A stretch of DNA of 38,091 nucleotides from Lachnospiraceae bacterium UBA1712 (lineage in GTDB: Bacteria > Bacillota > Clostridia > Lachnospirales > Lachnospiraceae). Under the pieces are notes generated by a model. That model was not told the origin of the DNA. It ran no database searches and worked only from the letters and a program-made list of their open reading frames with translations. Both the position numbers and the translations under genes were made by a program. The DNA is taken from the NCBI GenBank assembly GCA_002317175.1, contig DCJA01000020.1, forward strand, positions 1 through 38,091, given 5' to 3'. Shown piece by piece: positions 15,790-23,719 of the stretch. The number at the start of each line of letters is the position of its first letter. Position 1 is the first letter of the stretch.

Positions 15790-16746
15790 ATGATTAGTAT
15801 TTTAGATGAAGTGAAAGGGGCCAATTCCATTGCTATTGGAGGTCACATCAGACCTGATGGGGACTGTGTGGGTTCATGTATGGGAATGTACCTTTTCTTG
15901 AAGAAGGCTTTGCCGGATACAGTGAAGATCAATGTTTATCTTGAGGAAATTCCTTCGGTTTTTAACTGCCTTGCAGGGGTTGAAAAAATCAAGAGGCCTG
16001 ACGGAACGAAGCATAACTTTGATGTGTTTATAGCATTGGATTGTAATGCTGAGAGACTGGGCGATTCAGAGCCGGCTTTCCAGAATGCGAAGAAGAGGAT
16101 TAATATTGATCATCACATTACCAATAGTGGTGAGGGAGATGTTAATTACATTGTTCCTGAGGCGAGCAGTGCAAGTGAACTGGTATTTGACTGCATAGAT
16201 GAGAACTTGCTGGATGTAGACATTGCCAAGGCAATTTACACAGGAATGGTTCATGATACAGGAGTATTCCAGTATTCCAATGTATCGCCTAAAACTCTAA
16301 GAATTGCAGCCAGATTACTGGAATTCAAGTTTGATTTTCCACAGCTTATAGAAGAGACTTTCTATGAGAAGACATATGTGCAGAATCAGATTCTTGGCAG
16401 AACTCTGCTGGAGAGTGTCCTCTTTATGGATAAAAGATGCATAGTTGGCCATCTTGATATGAGGACTATGAAGTTCTACGGAGTAACATCCAAGGATATG
16501 GATGGAATTGTTAATCAGCTGCGATATACCAAGGGCGTGGACTGTGCAGTATTCATGTATGAGGTTGAAGCTCTTAAGTACAAGGTTAGTATGCGATCCA
16601 ATGGTGTAGTGGACTGTGCAAAGGTGGCTGCCTACTTTAATGGTGGTGGACATGTGAGAGCAGCAGGCTGCACTCTGGAAGGAACATTTCATGATGCTAT
16701 CAACAATATTGCAGGGCAGATTGAACTGCAGTATGAGCAGCAATAG
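15790..16746 (+). CDS. nrnA: DHH family phosphoesterase (NrnA-like oligoribonuclease/pAp phosphatase)
   Basis: A 318-residue Mn2+-dependent phosphoesterase. The DHH domain shows GGHIRPDGDCVGS, FIALDCN, the name motif NIDHHITNSG and YTGMVHDTGVFQYSN; the C-terminal DHHA1 domain shows GGGHVRAAGC. NrnA-type enzymes degrade 2-5 nt RNA fragments (including pGpG from c-di-GMP turnover) and dephosphorylate pAp. It lies between rbfA and truB, a common Firmicutes arrangement. Start choice is between ATG 15790 and TTG 15784; AAGG at about 15775 is at better spacing for ATG. The exact substrate cannot be told from sequence. Confidence 0.9.
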   Translation: MISILDEVKGANSIAIGGHIRPDGDCVGSCMGMYLFLKKALPDTVKINVYLEEIPSVFNCLAGVEKIKRPDGTKHNFDVFIALDCNAERLGDSEPAFQNAKKRINIDHHITNSGEGDVNYIVPEASSASELVFDCIDENLLDVDIAKAIYTGMVHDTGVFQYSNVSPKTLRIAARLLEFKFDFPQLIEETFYEKTYVQNQILGRTLLESVLFMDKRCIVGHLDMRTMKFYGVTSKDMDGIVNQLRYTKGVDCAVFMYEVEALKYKVSMRSNGVVDCAKVAAYFNGGGHVRAAGCTLEGTFHDAINNIAGQIELQYEQQ

Positions 16747-16798
16747 TTTGTGGTATTGTTCCTAATGAGATAACAACAATCTTGCATTATGTAAACTT

Positions 16799-17698
16799 AT
16801 GATTAATGGAATTATCAACGTATATAAGGAAGCGGGCTTTACTTCTTTTGATGTAGTAGCCAAGCTTCGTGGAATAACAAAAATAAGAAAAATAGGCCAT
16901 ACTGGAACCCTGGACCCTGATGCGACTGGGGTGCTTCCGGTATGTATTGGCTCTGCGACAAAGCTTTGTGATATGCTGACAGATAAGACCAAGGAGTATG
17001 AGGCCAGATTCAGACTTGGTCTGGTAACAGATACTCAGGATATCTCCGGGAAAATACTGGAAGAACACAAGGTTGACATAACTAGAGAAGAGCTTGAGCA
17101 GTGCATTATCAGCTTTATTGGTAAGCAGCAGCAGATTCCGCCTATGTATTCTGCCATTAAGATCAATGGCCAAAAGCTATATGATCTTGCCAGAGCTGGT
17201 AAAGAGGTAGAGAGACCTGCTCGTGATATTGAGATATTCAATATCATTATAAAGGACATCAGTATTACAGATTCGTGCGTTGAAGCATGTATTAGAGTGG
17301 AATGTTCCAAGGGGACCTATATCAGAACACTGTGCCACGATATTGGACAGAAGTTGGGATGTGGTGCGACTATGACCAGTCTTGTCAGAGTCAGATCCGG
17401 ACAGTTTGTTATAGAGGATGCCCTTAAACTCTCTGAGATAGAGGCTATATTCAGAGCTGAAGATGCACAGGCTCAAATAGACAGACTTGTTGTACCAGTG
17501 GACAAGGTGTTTGATGGATATCAGGCAATCATTGTTCAGGGGGAACAGGAGAGAAGAGTACTGAATGGTAATTTTATAGACAGTGCATATGTCGGAGATC
17601 GAATTCGTGTATATCTGGCTGATAACAGCTTTGCAGCAGTCTATGAGTATTCCGTTGAAAAGAAGATTTATAAACCATATAAGATGTTCCTTGCCTGA
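16799..17698 (+). CDS. truB: tRNA pseudouridine(55) synthase TruB
   Basis: A 299-residue enzyme that makes pseudouridine 55 in the tRNA T loop. The catalytic motif GHTGTLDPDATGVLP is near the N-terminus, with the nucleophile at D39, followed by YEARFRLG and QIPPMYSAIKINGQKLYDLAR; the C-terminus is a PUA-like domain. The start MINGIINVYKEAG matches the family, yet no Shine-Dalgarno is visible in the 52-base gap after the DHH gene. Its terminator overlaps the stop codon. In B. subtilis ribF would follow; here the next genes are unrelated. Confidence 0.95.
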   Translation: MINGIINVYKEAGFTSFDVVAKLRGITKIRKIGHTGTLDPDATGVLPVCIGSATKLCDMLTDKTKEYEARFRLGLVTDTQDISGKILEEHKVDITREELEQCIISFIGKQQQIPPMYSAIKINGQKLYDLARAGKEVERPARDIEIFNIIIKDISITDSCVEACIRVECSKGTYIRTLCHDIGQKLGCGATMTSLVRVRSGQFVIEDALKLSEIEAIFRAEDAQAQIDRLVVPVDKVFDGYQAIIVQGEQERRVLNGNFIDSAYVGDRIRVYLADNSFAAVYEYSVEKKIYKPYKMFLA

Positions 17699-17717
17699 TG
17701 GCTGGGGACATCTTTTT
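17681..17717 (+). terminator. Intrinsic terminator of the rimP-truB operon
   Basis: Stem AAGATGTTCC / GGGACATCTT (one T-G pair) followed by TTT. The left arm lies inside the last codons of truB and the stop is in the loop. It marks the end of the long operon beginning at rimP. Confidence 0.75.
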
Positions 17718-17735
17718 CGTTGGTTCAAATAGTCG

Positions 17736-17760
17736 ATATCACTTGACTATCAGGTGATAT
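17736..17760 (+). promoter_or_regulatory. Inverted repeat upstream of the Na/Pi cotransporter gene
   Basis: Ten-base arms ATATCACTTG / CAGGTGATAT with loop ACTAT (one T-G pair) and no T tract after it. A -35-like TTGACT (17743-17748) lies within it, with TATTAT at 17769-17774, but the 20-base spacing is poor. It could be an operator over the promoter of the four-gene unit. Confidence 0.4.
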
Positions 17761-17816
17761 TAGTTCAATATTATATGTGTATGGGCATTTAAATTTTTAC
17801 ATAAAAAGAGGTTAAA

Positions 17817-19457
17817 ATGGACTCGACATCACTTTTACAATTAGCAGGCGGTTTAGGCTTATTCTTGTTTGGTATGACTCTTATGAGTGAAGGTATTGAG
17901 AAAGCCGCAGGTGCTAAACTCAGAAGCATTCTTGAGATGTTTACAACTAACAGAGTAATGGGCATGATAGTTGGTGTTGTTTTTACTGGTATCATTCAGT
18001 CATCATCAGCATGTACAGCCATGGTAGTCAGCTTTGTTAACTCAGGTCTGATGAATCTGTATCAGGCTGCTGGAGTTATCTTTGGTGCCAATATTGGTAC
18101 TACTATTACTGGTCAGCTGGTATCTTTCAATTTATCTAAATATGCGCCGCTGTTTTTATTTATAGGTGTTATCATGACCATGTTTATAAAGAAGCCTACA
18201 GCTCAGAAAATTGGTCAGGTTGTACTTGGATTCGGTGTACTGTTTATGGGTATTAAGACCATGAGTGGTTCCATGGAAGCACTTAATGAGTCAGGTCAGA
18301 TTTCAGATATCCTTCTTGGTCTTACCAATCCATTTATTGCTGTTATTACTGGTACAGTTATCACAGCAGTGGTACAGAGTTCATCTGTTACAGTATCCAT
18401 TGTACTTCTGATGGCTCAGCAGGGACTGTTTGGAGAAAGTGCCAATATATGTCTGTATATCATTCTTGGCTGTAACATTGGTGCATGTACAACAGCACTT
18501 ATTGCTTCTCTTGCAGGAAAGAAGGATGCTAAGAGAGCAGCACTTATTCATCTTTTGTTTAATATAATTGGAACCATACTGATGTTTATTGCATTGCAGG
18601 TGGCTATGAATCCTATTTCCAATGTAATTCATGCTGTTTCTGCTGATAACGGCAGATTTGTAGCCAATGCACATACCATTTTCAAGGTTGTACAGGTTTT
18701 GGTTCTTCTTCCATTCTCTGGATTGATTGTTAAGCTGACTTATCTCTTTGTTCCAGGTGAGGATAAGAAGGTTGGTTACAGAGAAGTACATACTCTTAAG
18801 TATATTGGTGACAAGGTAGTATTTAACCCTGCAACAGCAGTTGTTGGCGTTATAAAGGAACTTGAGCGTATGGCTGAACTTGCTGGTGAGAATCTTAACA
18901 GAGCCATGAACGCGCTTATTACCCTTGATCAGGAAGATATAGACGAAGTATATGAGGTTGAGGAGAATATCAATTTCCTCAATAAGGCTATTACAGATTA
19001 TATGGTTAAGATCAACCAGACCACACTTCCTATCGAAGACTTAAAGAGCATTGGTGCTCTCTTCCATGTTGCAAATGATATTGAAAGAGTTGGTGACCAT
19101 GCTGAAAATATAGCGGATGCGGCAGCAAACCGTAAGAAGAACAACATATCCATAAGTAAAGATGCTCAGAGAGAACTGGGCCAGATGCTGGATATGGTTA
19201 ATGACTGCTACAGATATTCTGTGGAGATGTTTGCTCATGGCAAAGAAGAGCATATGCAGGATATCATTGATCTGGAGAACAGAATTGATGTGATGGAAAG
19301 AGAACTTCAGCAGGCACATGTTGACAGACTTACAAAGAATCAGTGTACTCCTGAAGCGGGTATGATTTTCTCAGATATTGTATCTGGTTTGGAAAGAATA
19401 GCAGATCACTCAGTAAACATTGCATTTTCAATTTCTGAAAACGAAAAAGAAGGTTAA
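17817..19457 (+). CDS. Na+/phosphate cotransporter family protein with PhoU-like domain
   Basis: A 546-residue NptA/PNaS-type transporter. The membrane half (about 1-310) has the two inverted repeats with the signature QSSSA (FTGIIQSSSACTAMVV) and QSSSV (VVQSSSVTVSIV), and GANIGTT / GCNIGACTTAL. The cytoplasmic C-terminal part (about 345-546) is a helical PhoU-like domain with two E/D-rich metal-binding bundles (HVANDIERVGDHAENI and SGLERIADHSVNIAF). It is expected to move phosphate with sodium. The start is set by AGAGG before the ATG at 17817. It leads a unit whose next gene starts at the base after its stop. No pst or pho regulon genes are in the window. Confidence 0.92.
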   Translation: MDSTSLLQLAGGLGLFLFGMTLMSEGIEKAAGAKLRSILEMFTTNRVMGMIVGVVFTGIIQSSSACTAMVVSFVNSGLMNLYQAAGVIFGANIGTTITGQLVSFNLSKYAPLFLFIGVIMTMFIKKPTAQKIGQVVLGFGVLFMGIKTMSGSMEALNESGQISDILLGLTNPFIAVITGTVITAVVQSSSVTVSIVLLMAQQGLFGESANICLYIILGCNIGACTTALIASLAGKKDAKRAALIHLLFNIIGTILMFIALQVAMNPISNVIHAVSADNGRFVANAHTIFKVVQVLVLLPFSGLIVKLTYLFVPGEDKKVGYREVHTLKYIGDKVVFNPATAVVGVIKELERMAELAGENLNRAMNALITLDQEDIDEVYEVEENINFLNKAITDYMVKINQTTLPIEDLKSIGALFHVANDIERVGDHAENIADAAANRKKNNISISKDAQRELGQMLDMVNDCYRYSVEMFAHGKEEHMQDIIDLENRIDVMERELQQAHVDRLTKNQCTPEAGMIFSDIVSGLERIADHSVNIAFSISENEKEG

Positions 19458-20480
19458 ATGAATTATAAAATAAGCACTTTGATAGTACTTATTCTTGTAG
19501 CAACTGTTTTATCAAATCCTGTTAAGGCAAAGGCAGAGACAAAACTGTCGGATAATGTAGCAGGTTGTGGAATAGGAACTATTTTAGATGATGTAAAAAC
19601 TGAAGAAGAGTATCTTGATGCAGCGGACAATGGATTGCTTTCCTATGGCTACAAGCATTTGGGAATAGCTAATGTAGATAATCATCTTAATGTCAGGGAG
19701 GCTCCAAGTACAGATGCCAAGCTGGTTGGCAAGATGTCTAATAACAATGGATGTGAAGTCTTAAGCGTAGAAGGAGACTGGGCACATATCACGTCAGGAG
19801 ATGTGGATGGATATGTGCATATGGATTATCTGCTTACAGGTGGACAGGCTATTATCAGAGCAAACAGAGTCGTTGTCAGAAGTGCCAGAGCTACTGAAGG
19901 TGGTCTTCGAGTAAGAAGTGGCCCTAGTACTGACAGCGAGATTCTTACAACCATGGGTGAAGGTGAGAAACTTGAAGTTCTTGAAGAACACGATGGCTGG
20001 ATTGAGGTTGATCTGGATGGTGAAAGTGCTTTTATTTCTGCAGATTACGCAGTGGTAGAAGAGGAACTGGATACAGCTGTTACTATGTCTGAATTACTTT
20101 ATGGTGATGGTGTATCAGATGTCAGAATTGCAATTTGTAATTATGCCAAAGAATTTCTGGGGAACCCTTATGTATGGGGGGGAACAAGTCTTACAAAGGG
20201 TACAGACTGCTCAGGATTTACTATGCAGGTATACAAAAAATATGGTATTACACTGCCTCATTCTTCTGTTGCTCAGTCAAAGATGGGTACAAAGGTCAGT
20301 CTTGCTGAAGCAAAAGCGGGAGATCTTGTATTCTATGCCGGAGGCGGTACAGTTAACCATGTTGGTATATATATTGGCAATGGTCAGGTAATACATGCTT
20401 CTAATCCAAAGCAGGGTATTAAGATTTCCTCTGTCGGATATAGAACAATTCATAGCATAAGAAGATATATTAATGACTGA
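19458..20480 (+). CDS. Secreted SH3b-NlpC/P60 peptidoglycan endopeptidase
   Basis: A 340-residue secreted cell-wall hydrolase. A signal peptide (about 1-27; STLIVLILVATVL core, cleavage probably near KAKA) is followed by two bacterial SH3 domains (about 68-126 and 145-200, each with a LNVR/LRVRSGPS motif) that bind the wall. A C-terminal NlpC/P60 domain follows, with catalytic C251 in GTDCSGF, H301 in VNHVGIYIG and H313 in VIHAS. It probably cuts between gamma-D-Glu and the diamino acid of stem peptides. The ATG is the base after the transporter's stop, and its own stop overlaps the kinase start by eight bases. Confidence 0.93.
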   Translation: MNYKISTLIVLILVATVLSNPVKAKAETKLSDNVAGCGIGTILDDVKTEEEYLDAADNGLLSYGYKHLGIANVDNHLNVREAPSTDAKLVGKMSNNNGCEVLSVEGDWAHITSGDVDGYVHMDYLLTGGQAIIRANRVVVRSARATEGGLRVRSGPSTDSEILTTMGEGEKLEVLEEHDGWIEVDLDGESAFISADYAVVEEELDTAVTMSELLYGDGVSDVRIAICNYAKEFLGNPYVWGGTSLTKGTDCSGFTMQVYKKYGITLPHSSVAQSKMGTKVSLAEAKAGDLVFYAGGGTVNHVGIYIGNGQVIHASNPKQGIKISSVGYRTIHSIRRYIND

Positions 20481-22272
20481 TAAAATATTATTTAGTAAGC
20501 GCTCACTTATTGTATATTTCTCCGTATTTACAGCAATACTGATAAGCTTTATTGTTGTGATGGCCCATAGGGGAAGAGAAGAAAGCAGGTGGAGCGAATG
20601 CAAACATGTACAATTAAGTGGCTCCTACAGTTATGACGGTGGAGCCACTTTTCATAATATGGACAGCGATACTGTCCTTTCTCCAACTAAGGCTAAAACT
20701 ATGCTCATAATAGGCCATTTTAGTGAGGATCTTCCGGCAAGTCGCCCAATTTATTTTTATATCAGAGGTCTAAATGCAAAAGTCTATGTCAATGGTAAAC
20801 AGATTCTGAGATGGGAAGAGAGTTCCTTGGACAACTGGACCTATGTTATGGATGTCGAGGTAAAGAAGACTGACTTAATCAGAGTTGAGCTGGAGAATCG
20901 TGAGCTCAATCCATATAGCATTAACTATATGACTTTCCTTGATGAGATACACAGCGGCACCAGATATATGCTTATAGCGGAGAAACTTCGTGATAATATG
21001 CTTAGTATTATTGCATCTGTTACTATAATGGTAATGGGAATAAGTATCCTGATATATCGCCTGTGTTTTTCGTATAATGAAAAAGAGGATTCACATGGTT
21101 TGTGGGCCTGTGGCTTTTTGATGGTAGTTGGCGGACTTACATGTCTGGTGGATTACCAGTATATTACTCTTCTTGCAAGAAACATACTTTTAATAATATA
21201 TCTGGATCATATTAGTCAGGCTATGATTGTAATGTTTGTAACTGCATATATGAAGAGGTATCTGGAAAGTCAGAAATCAAAAAACAGATGCGATATTGTA
21301 ATAATAATTGTGGGGGCACTTTTATCAATTCAACTTATTACGGAAATGATAGCTCCTAATTCAGAACAGTTTGACAAGATGTTTATTCTGATGGTGGCTC
21401 TTACAACCTTTATGCTGATTAATGAGCTGTTTGATCTATATAGAAGTGGACGAAGACTGGATAAAACTGGAAGACAGGCTTTTGACTCGGTAATGCTTCT
21501 TGTAATAGCCTTTATTGCGGAGATGGTCTACTTCATTCTTACTGGAACATATTTTATCAAGATGTTCGAGGTTGCGTTGCTGGTATTTGCAGTATTTCAA
21601 TATTATCTGTTGCTGGCAAGTAATGTTGAAAATTATTATAAAGCTAAGCGTGCCAGCGAACTGGAGAATGAGCTGACCCAGAATAAGATTAAGATGGTCA
21701 TCAGTCAGATACAGCCTCATTTCTTGTACAATGCAATTAGTACCATTCGTGCGCTATGTACCCGCAATCCCAATGAGGCGAGAAATGCACTGGATTATTT
21801 TGCTAAATATCTGAGAGCGAATATGGATTCTTTAAGTACAGAAGGCTGTATACCATTTAGCAAAGAACTGGATCACGTAAAGAGTTATCTGTATATTGAA
21901 AAATTAAGATTTGGTAAGCTTCTTAACATAGAATATAATATAGAGACAACAGAGTTTGTATGTCCTCCGCTTTCTTTACAGACTGTGGCTGAAAATGCTG
22001 TAAAGCATGGACTTCTTGCAAAAAAAGAGGGAGGAACATTAAAGATTACAACCAAAGAAAACGACCTTAGTTATGAAATAATAGTTGAGGACGATGGAGT
22101 TGGATTTGATATGACTAAGCCACTGGATAATGGCAGAAGTCATGTTGGACTGGCTAATACAAGACAGCGTATAGCAGGACTTTGCAATGGAACACTTAAT
22201 GTTGGTAGTAGATTGGGAGTAGGTACTACCATTACCATTATTCTTCCAAAGGAAGCTAATGGACAGGTTTAG
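20473..22272 (+). CDS. LytS-like sensor histidine kinase with beta-rich ectodomain
   Basis: A 599-residue membrane kinase. An N-terminal TM (about 10-30) leads to an extracytoplasmic domain (about 31-170) whose segment KVYVNGKQILRWEESS...WTYVMDV...IRVELEN resembles galactose-binding-like jelly rolls. Several further TM helices (about 175-395) give a 7TMR-DISM-like layout. The cytoplasmic part has the His_kinase motif QIQPHFLYNAIS with H416 as likely phospho-acceptor, the N box AENAVKHG (about 506-513), the G box DDGVGFD and a GVGTTI loop. It probably phosphorylates the regulator encoded 12 bases downstream. The ectodomain beside a wall hydrolase gene suggests sensing of sugar or wall material; that is inference. 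Confidence 0.9.
   Translation: MTDKILFSKRSLIVYFSVFTAILISFIVVMAHRGREESRWSECKHVQLSGSYSYDGGATFHNMDSDTVLSPTKAKTMLIIGHFSEDLPASRPIYFYIRGLNAKVYVNGKQILRWEESSLDNWTYVMDVEVKKTDLIRVELENRELNPYSINYMTFLDEIHSGTRYMLIAEKLRDNMLSIIASVTIMVMGISILIYRLCFSYNEKEDSHGLWACGFLMVVGGLTCLVDYQYITLLARNILLIIYLDHISQAMIVMFVTAYMKRYLESQKSKNRCDIVIIIVGALLSIQLITEMIAPNSEQFDKMFILMVALTTFMLINELFDLYRSGRRLDKTGRQAFDSVMLLVIAFIAEMVYFILTGTYFIKMFEVALLVFAVFQYYLLLASNVENYYKAKRASELENELTQNKIKMVISQIQPHFLYNAISTIRALCTRNPNEARNALDYFAKYLRANMDSLSTEGCIPFSKELDHVKSYLYIEKLRFGKLLNIEYNIETTEFVCPPLSLQTVAENAVKHGLLAKKEGGTLKITTKENDLSYEIIVEDDGVGFDMTKPLDNGRSHVGLANTRQRIAGLCNGTLNVGSRLGVGTTITIILPKEANGQV
20616..20652 (+). terminator. Terminator-like hairpin inside the kinase gene
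   Basis: Perfect ten-base arms AAGTGGCTCC (20616-20625) and GGAGCCACTT (20641-20650) with a 15-base loop, followed directly by TTTT. It lies about 145 bases into the kinase coding sequence and could lower expression of the kinase and regulator relative to the transporter and hydrolase. Confidence 0.45.
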
Positions 22273-22284
22273 GGGAATGGAATT

Positions 22285-23082
22285 ATGAGAGTTGTATCAG
22301 TTGATGACGAGAGTTATATTCTTGAAGATTTTGTTGACATGCTAAATGCCATGCCAGAGATTAGTGACGCAAAAGGCTTTACGGATGCTGATGAGGCTTA
22401 TGAGTATATTAAGAATAATCAGGTGGATGTTGCATTTCTGGATATTCATATGCGAGGTACGGACGGGCTTACTTTGGCAAAACTGATTAAGGATGTGAAT
22501 CCTAACACTAATATAGTGTTTCTGACAGCCTATTCAGAGTATTCGATGGATGCCATGAAGATGCATGCATCGGGATATCTGTTAAAACCTGTTAGTGAAG
22601 AGGATGTCAGGGAAGAACTTAAGGATTTAAGAAAACCGGTTGAAGCTGGAAGCCCAAAGAGGCTTAAAGCTCAGTGCTTTGGTAATTTTGAAATATACAT
22701 TGATAATGTTCCTTGTGCTTTCAGATATGTTAAGACCAAGGAGCTGCTGGCTTATCTGATAGACAGGAGAGGAGCCTATGTATCAAATGGTGAGATATTG
22801 GGAACACTTTGGGAGGATAAGGAAGTCACTGCTTCCCTTGAGAATTACCTGCGCAATCTGGTGGGGGATCTTAGAGCAGTATTTAAGGAAGCAGGCCTGG
22901 AGGATGCAATTCTAAAGAAGAAGGGTATGATAGCTATTCTTCCAGAAGCCTTTGAATGCGACTATTATCAGTGGATAGATGGGATTGAGTCGGCTTTAAA
23001 ACAATTTGCTGGTGAATATATGAGTCAGTACAGCTGGTCTGAATTTACACTTGCGGGAATAGAGAGCAGAATGTTTGACTGA
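22285..23082 (+). CDS. Response regulator, receiver + winged-helix (SARP-like) domain
   Basis: A 265-residue transcription regulator. The receiver domain has the acidic pair D7/D8, phospho-acceptor D53 in FLDIHMRG and K101 in YLLKP. The output domain starting about residue 130 (AQCFGNFEIYIDN...TKELLAYLIDRRGAYVSNGEILGTLW) is an OmpR/SARP-type winged helix, followed by a short helical tail (about 225-265) that may be a vestigial BTAD. This is unusual, because LytS-type kinases are more often paired with LytTR regulators. AGGGGAATGG precedes the ATG. Target promoters are unknown; the repeat at 17736 is one candidate. Confidence 0.88.
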   Translation: MRVVSVDDESYILEDFVDMLNAMPEISDAKGFTDADEAYEYIKNNQVDVAFLDIHMRGTDGLTLAKLIKDVNPNTNIVFLTAYSEYSMDAMKMHASGYLLKPVSEEDVREELKDLRKPVEAGSPKRLKAQCFGNFEIYIDNVPCAFRYVKTKELLAYLIDRRGAYVSNGEILGTLWEDKEVTASLENYLRNLVGDLRAVFKEAGLEDAILKKKGMIAILPEAFECDYYQWIDGIESALKQFAGEYMSQYSWSEFTLAGIESRMFD

Positions 23083-23108
23083 TGCTGGTAGGAAGTTGTA
23101 TTTTCTGG

Positions 23109-23130
23109 CACAAAATAAAAGCATTTTGTG
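23109..23130 (+). repeat. Hairpin just upstream of the rpsO promoter
   Basis: Eight-base arms CACAAAAT / ATTTTGTG with loop AAAAGC. It lacks a T run on this strand. It may be a weak terminator for the regulator gene or be fortuitous. Confidence 0.35.
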
Positions 23131-23131
23131 G

Positions 23132-23160
23132 TTTACATGCCGCTGTTACTGTGATACAAT
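23132..23160 (+). promoter_or_regulatory. Promoter of rpsO
   Basis: TTTACA (23132-23137), exactly 17 bases, then TACAAT (23155-23160). Transcription would start near 23167 and give an rpsO leader of about 80 nt. Confidence 0.75.
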
Positions 23161-23166
23161 GCTAAT

Positions 23167-23249
23167 GTTGTGTGCGTATACTCAGGTTATGGATACTCCA
23201 ACCAAGCCTTGGTATGACGTGAAGTATATAAGAATAAAGGAGAAAAACA
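23167..23249 (+). promoter_or_regulatory. rpsO 5' leader, possible S15 autoregulatory RNA
   Basis: The leader can form ACCAA-GCC-TTGGT (23201-23213) enclosed by ATACT/AGTAT (23193-23197, 23223-23227) next to the ribosome site AAAGGAG. S15 represses its own mRNA in several phyla through different leader structures; whether this one binds S15 is inference. Confidence 0.3.
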
Positions 23250-23516
23250 ATGATTTCTAAAGAGAAGAAAACAGCTATTATGAATGAGTATGCTAGAAAG
23301 CCAGGCGATACAGGTTCACCTGAAGTACAGATCGCAGTTCTTTCAGCACGTATTTCAGAGCTTACAGAGCATCTTAAGGCTAATCCAAAGGATCACCACT
23401 CAAGACGTGGTATGTACAAGATGATTGGTCAGAGACGTGGTTTACTTGATTACCTTCAGAAGACAGACCTTGAAGGTTACAGAGCACTTATCGAGAAGCT
23501 TGGAATTAGAAAATAA
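23250..23516 (+). CDS. rpsO: 30S ribosomal protein S15
   Basis: An 88-residue primary 16S rRNA-binding protein of the small-subunit platform. It is of normal length and shows the full family signature: KPGDTGSPEVQIAVLSARI, then HLKANPKDHHSRRGMYKMI, then GQRRGLLDYLQ. It has a strong promoter, an AAAGGAG ribosome site and a strong terminator, so it is probably transcribed mainly alone, with some read-through into pnp. Confidence 0.98.
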   Translation: MISKEKKTAIMNEYARKPGDTGSPEVQIAVLSARISELTEHLKANPKDHHSRRGMYKMIGQRRGLLDYLQKTDLEGYRALIEKLGIRK

Positions 23517-23523
23517 TGCAATT

Positions 23524-23554
23524 AAGAAGGCGGCTTTTATTCCGCCTTCTTTTT
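23524..23554 (+). terminator. Intrinsic terminator between rpsO and pnp
   Basis: Perfect ten-base stem AAGAAGGCGG / CCGCCTTCTT with an eight-base loop and a T tract. Confidence 0.93.
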
Positions 23555-23576
23555 GATAAATGAAAAAAGCAATTTA

Positions 23577-23687
23577 GGTAGAAGATTCACCCCGAGACCA
23601 CTGATGAGAGCATAAAAGTGAATAGTGAACCATTTGAAGTTGGTTTACATAATTGTACTTTCATCAGTAGTTTCGGTATCTTCTACC
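23577..23687 (+). promoter_or_regulatory. Long leader hairpin of pnp mRNA
   Basis: A 111-base imperfect hairpin ending 32 bases before the pnp ATG. Paired segments from outside in are: GGTAGAAGAT with ATCTTCTACC (10 perfect pairs), CCGAGAC with GTTTCGG (one G-U), ACTGATGA with TCATCAGT (8 perfect), GAG with CTT, and near the tip TGAACC with GGTTTA. This makes about 34 pairs. I infer an RNase III or PNPase-controlled leader, by analogy with E. coli pnp. A small GCCC-AAA-GGGC hairpin (23693-23703) lies between it and the ribosome site. Confidence 0.7.
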
Positions 23688-23719
23688 GACCCGCCCAAAG
23701 GGCAGAAAAGGAGAAGACT

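Noticed and set aside
23598..23676. Hammerhead ribozyme-like CTGATGA in the pnp leader
   Set aside because: The core would need a stem II followed by GAAA after CTGATGA, and neither strand has this in order. The bases are instead fully paired with TCATCAGT in the long hairpin.
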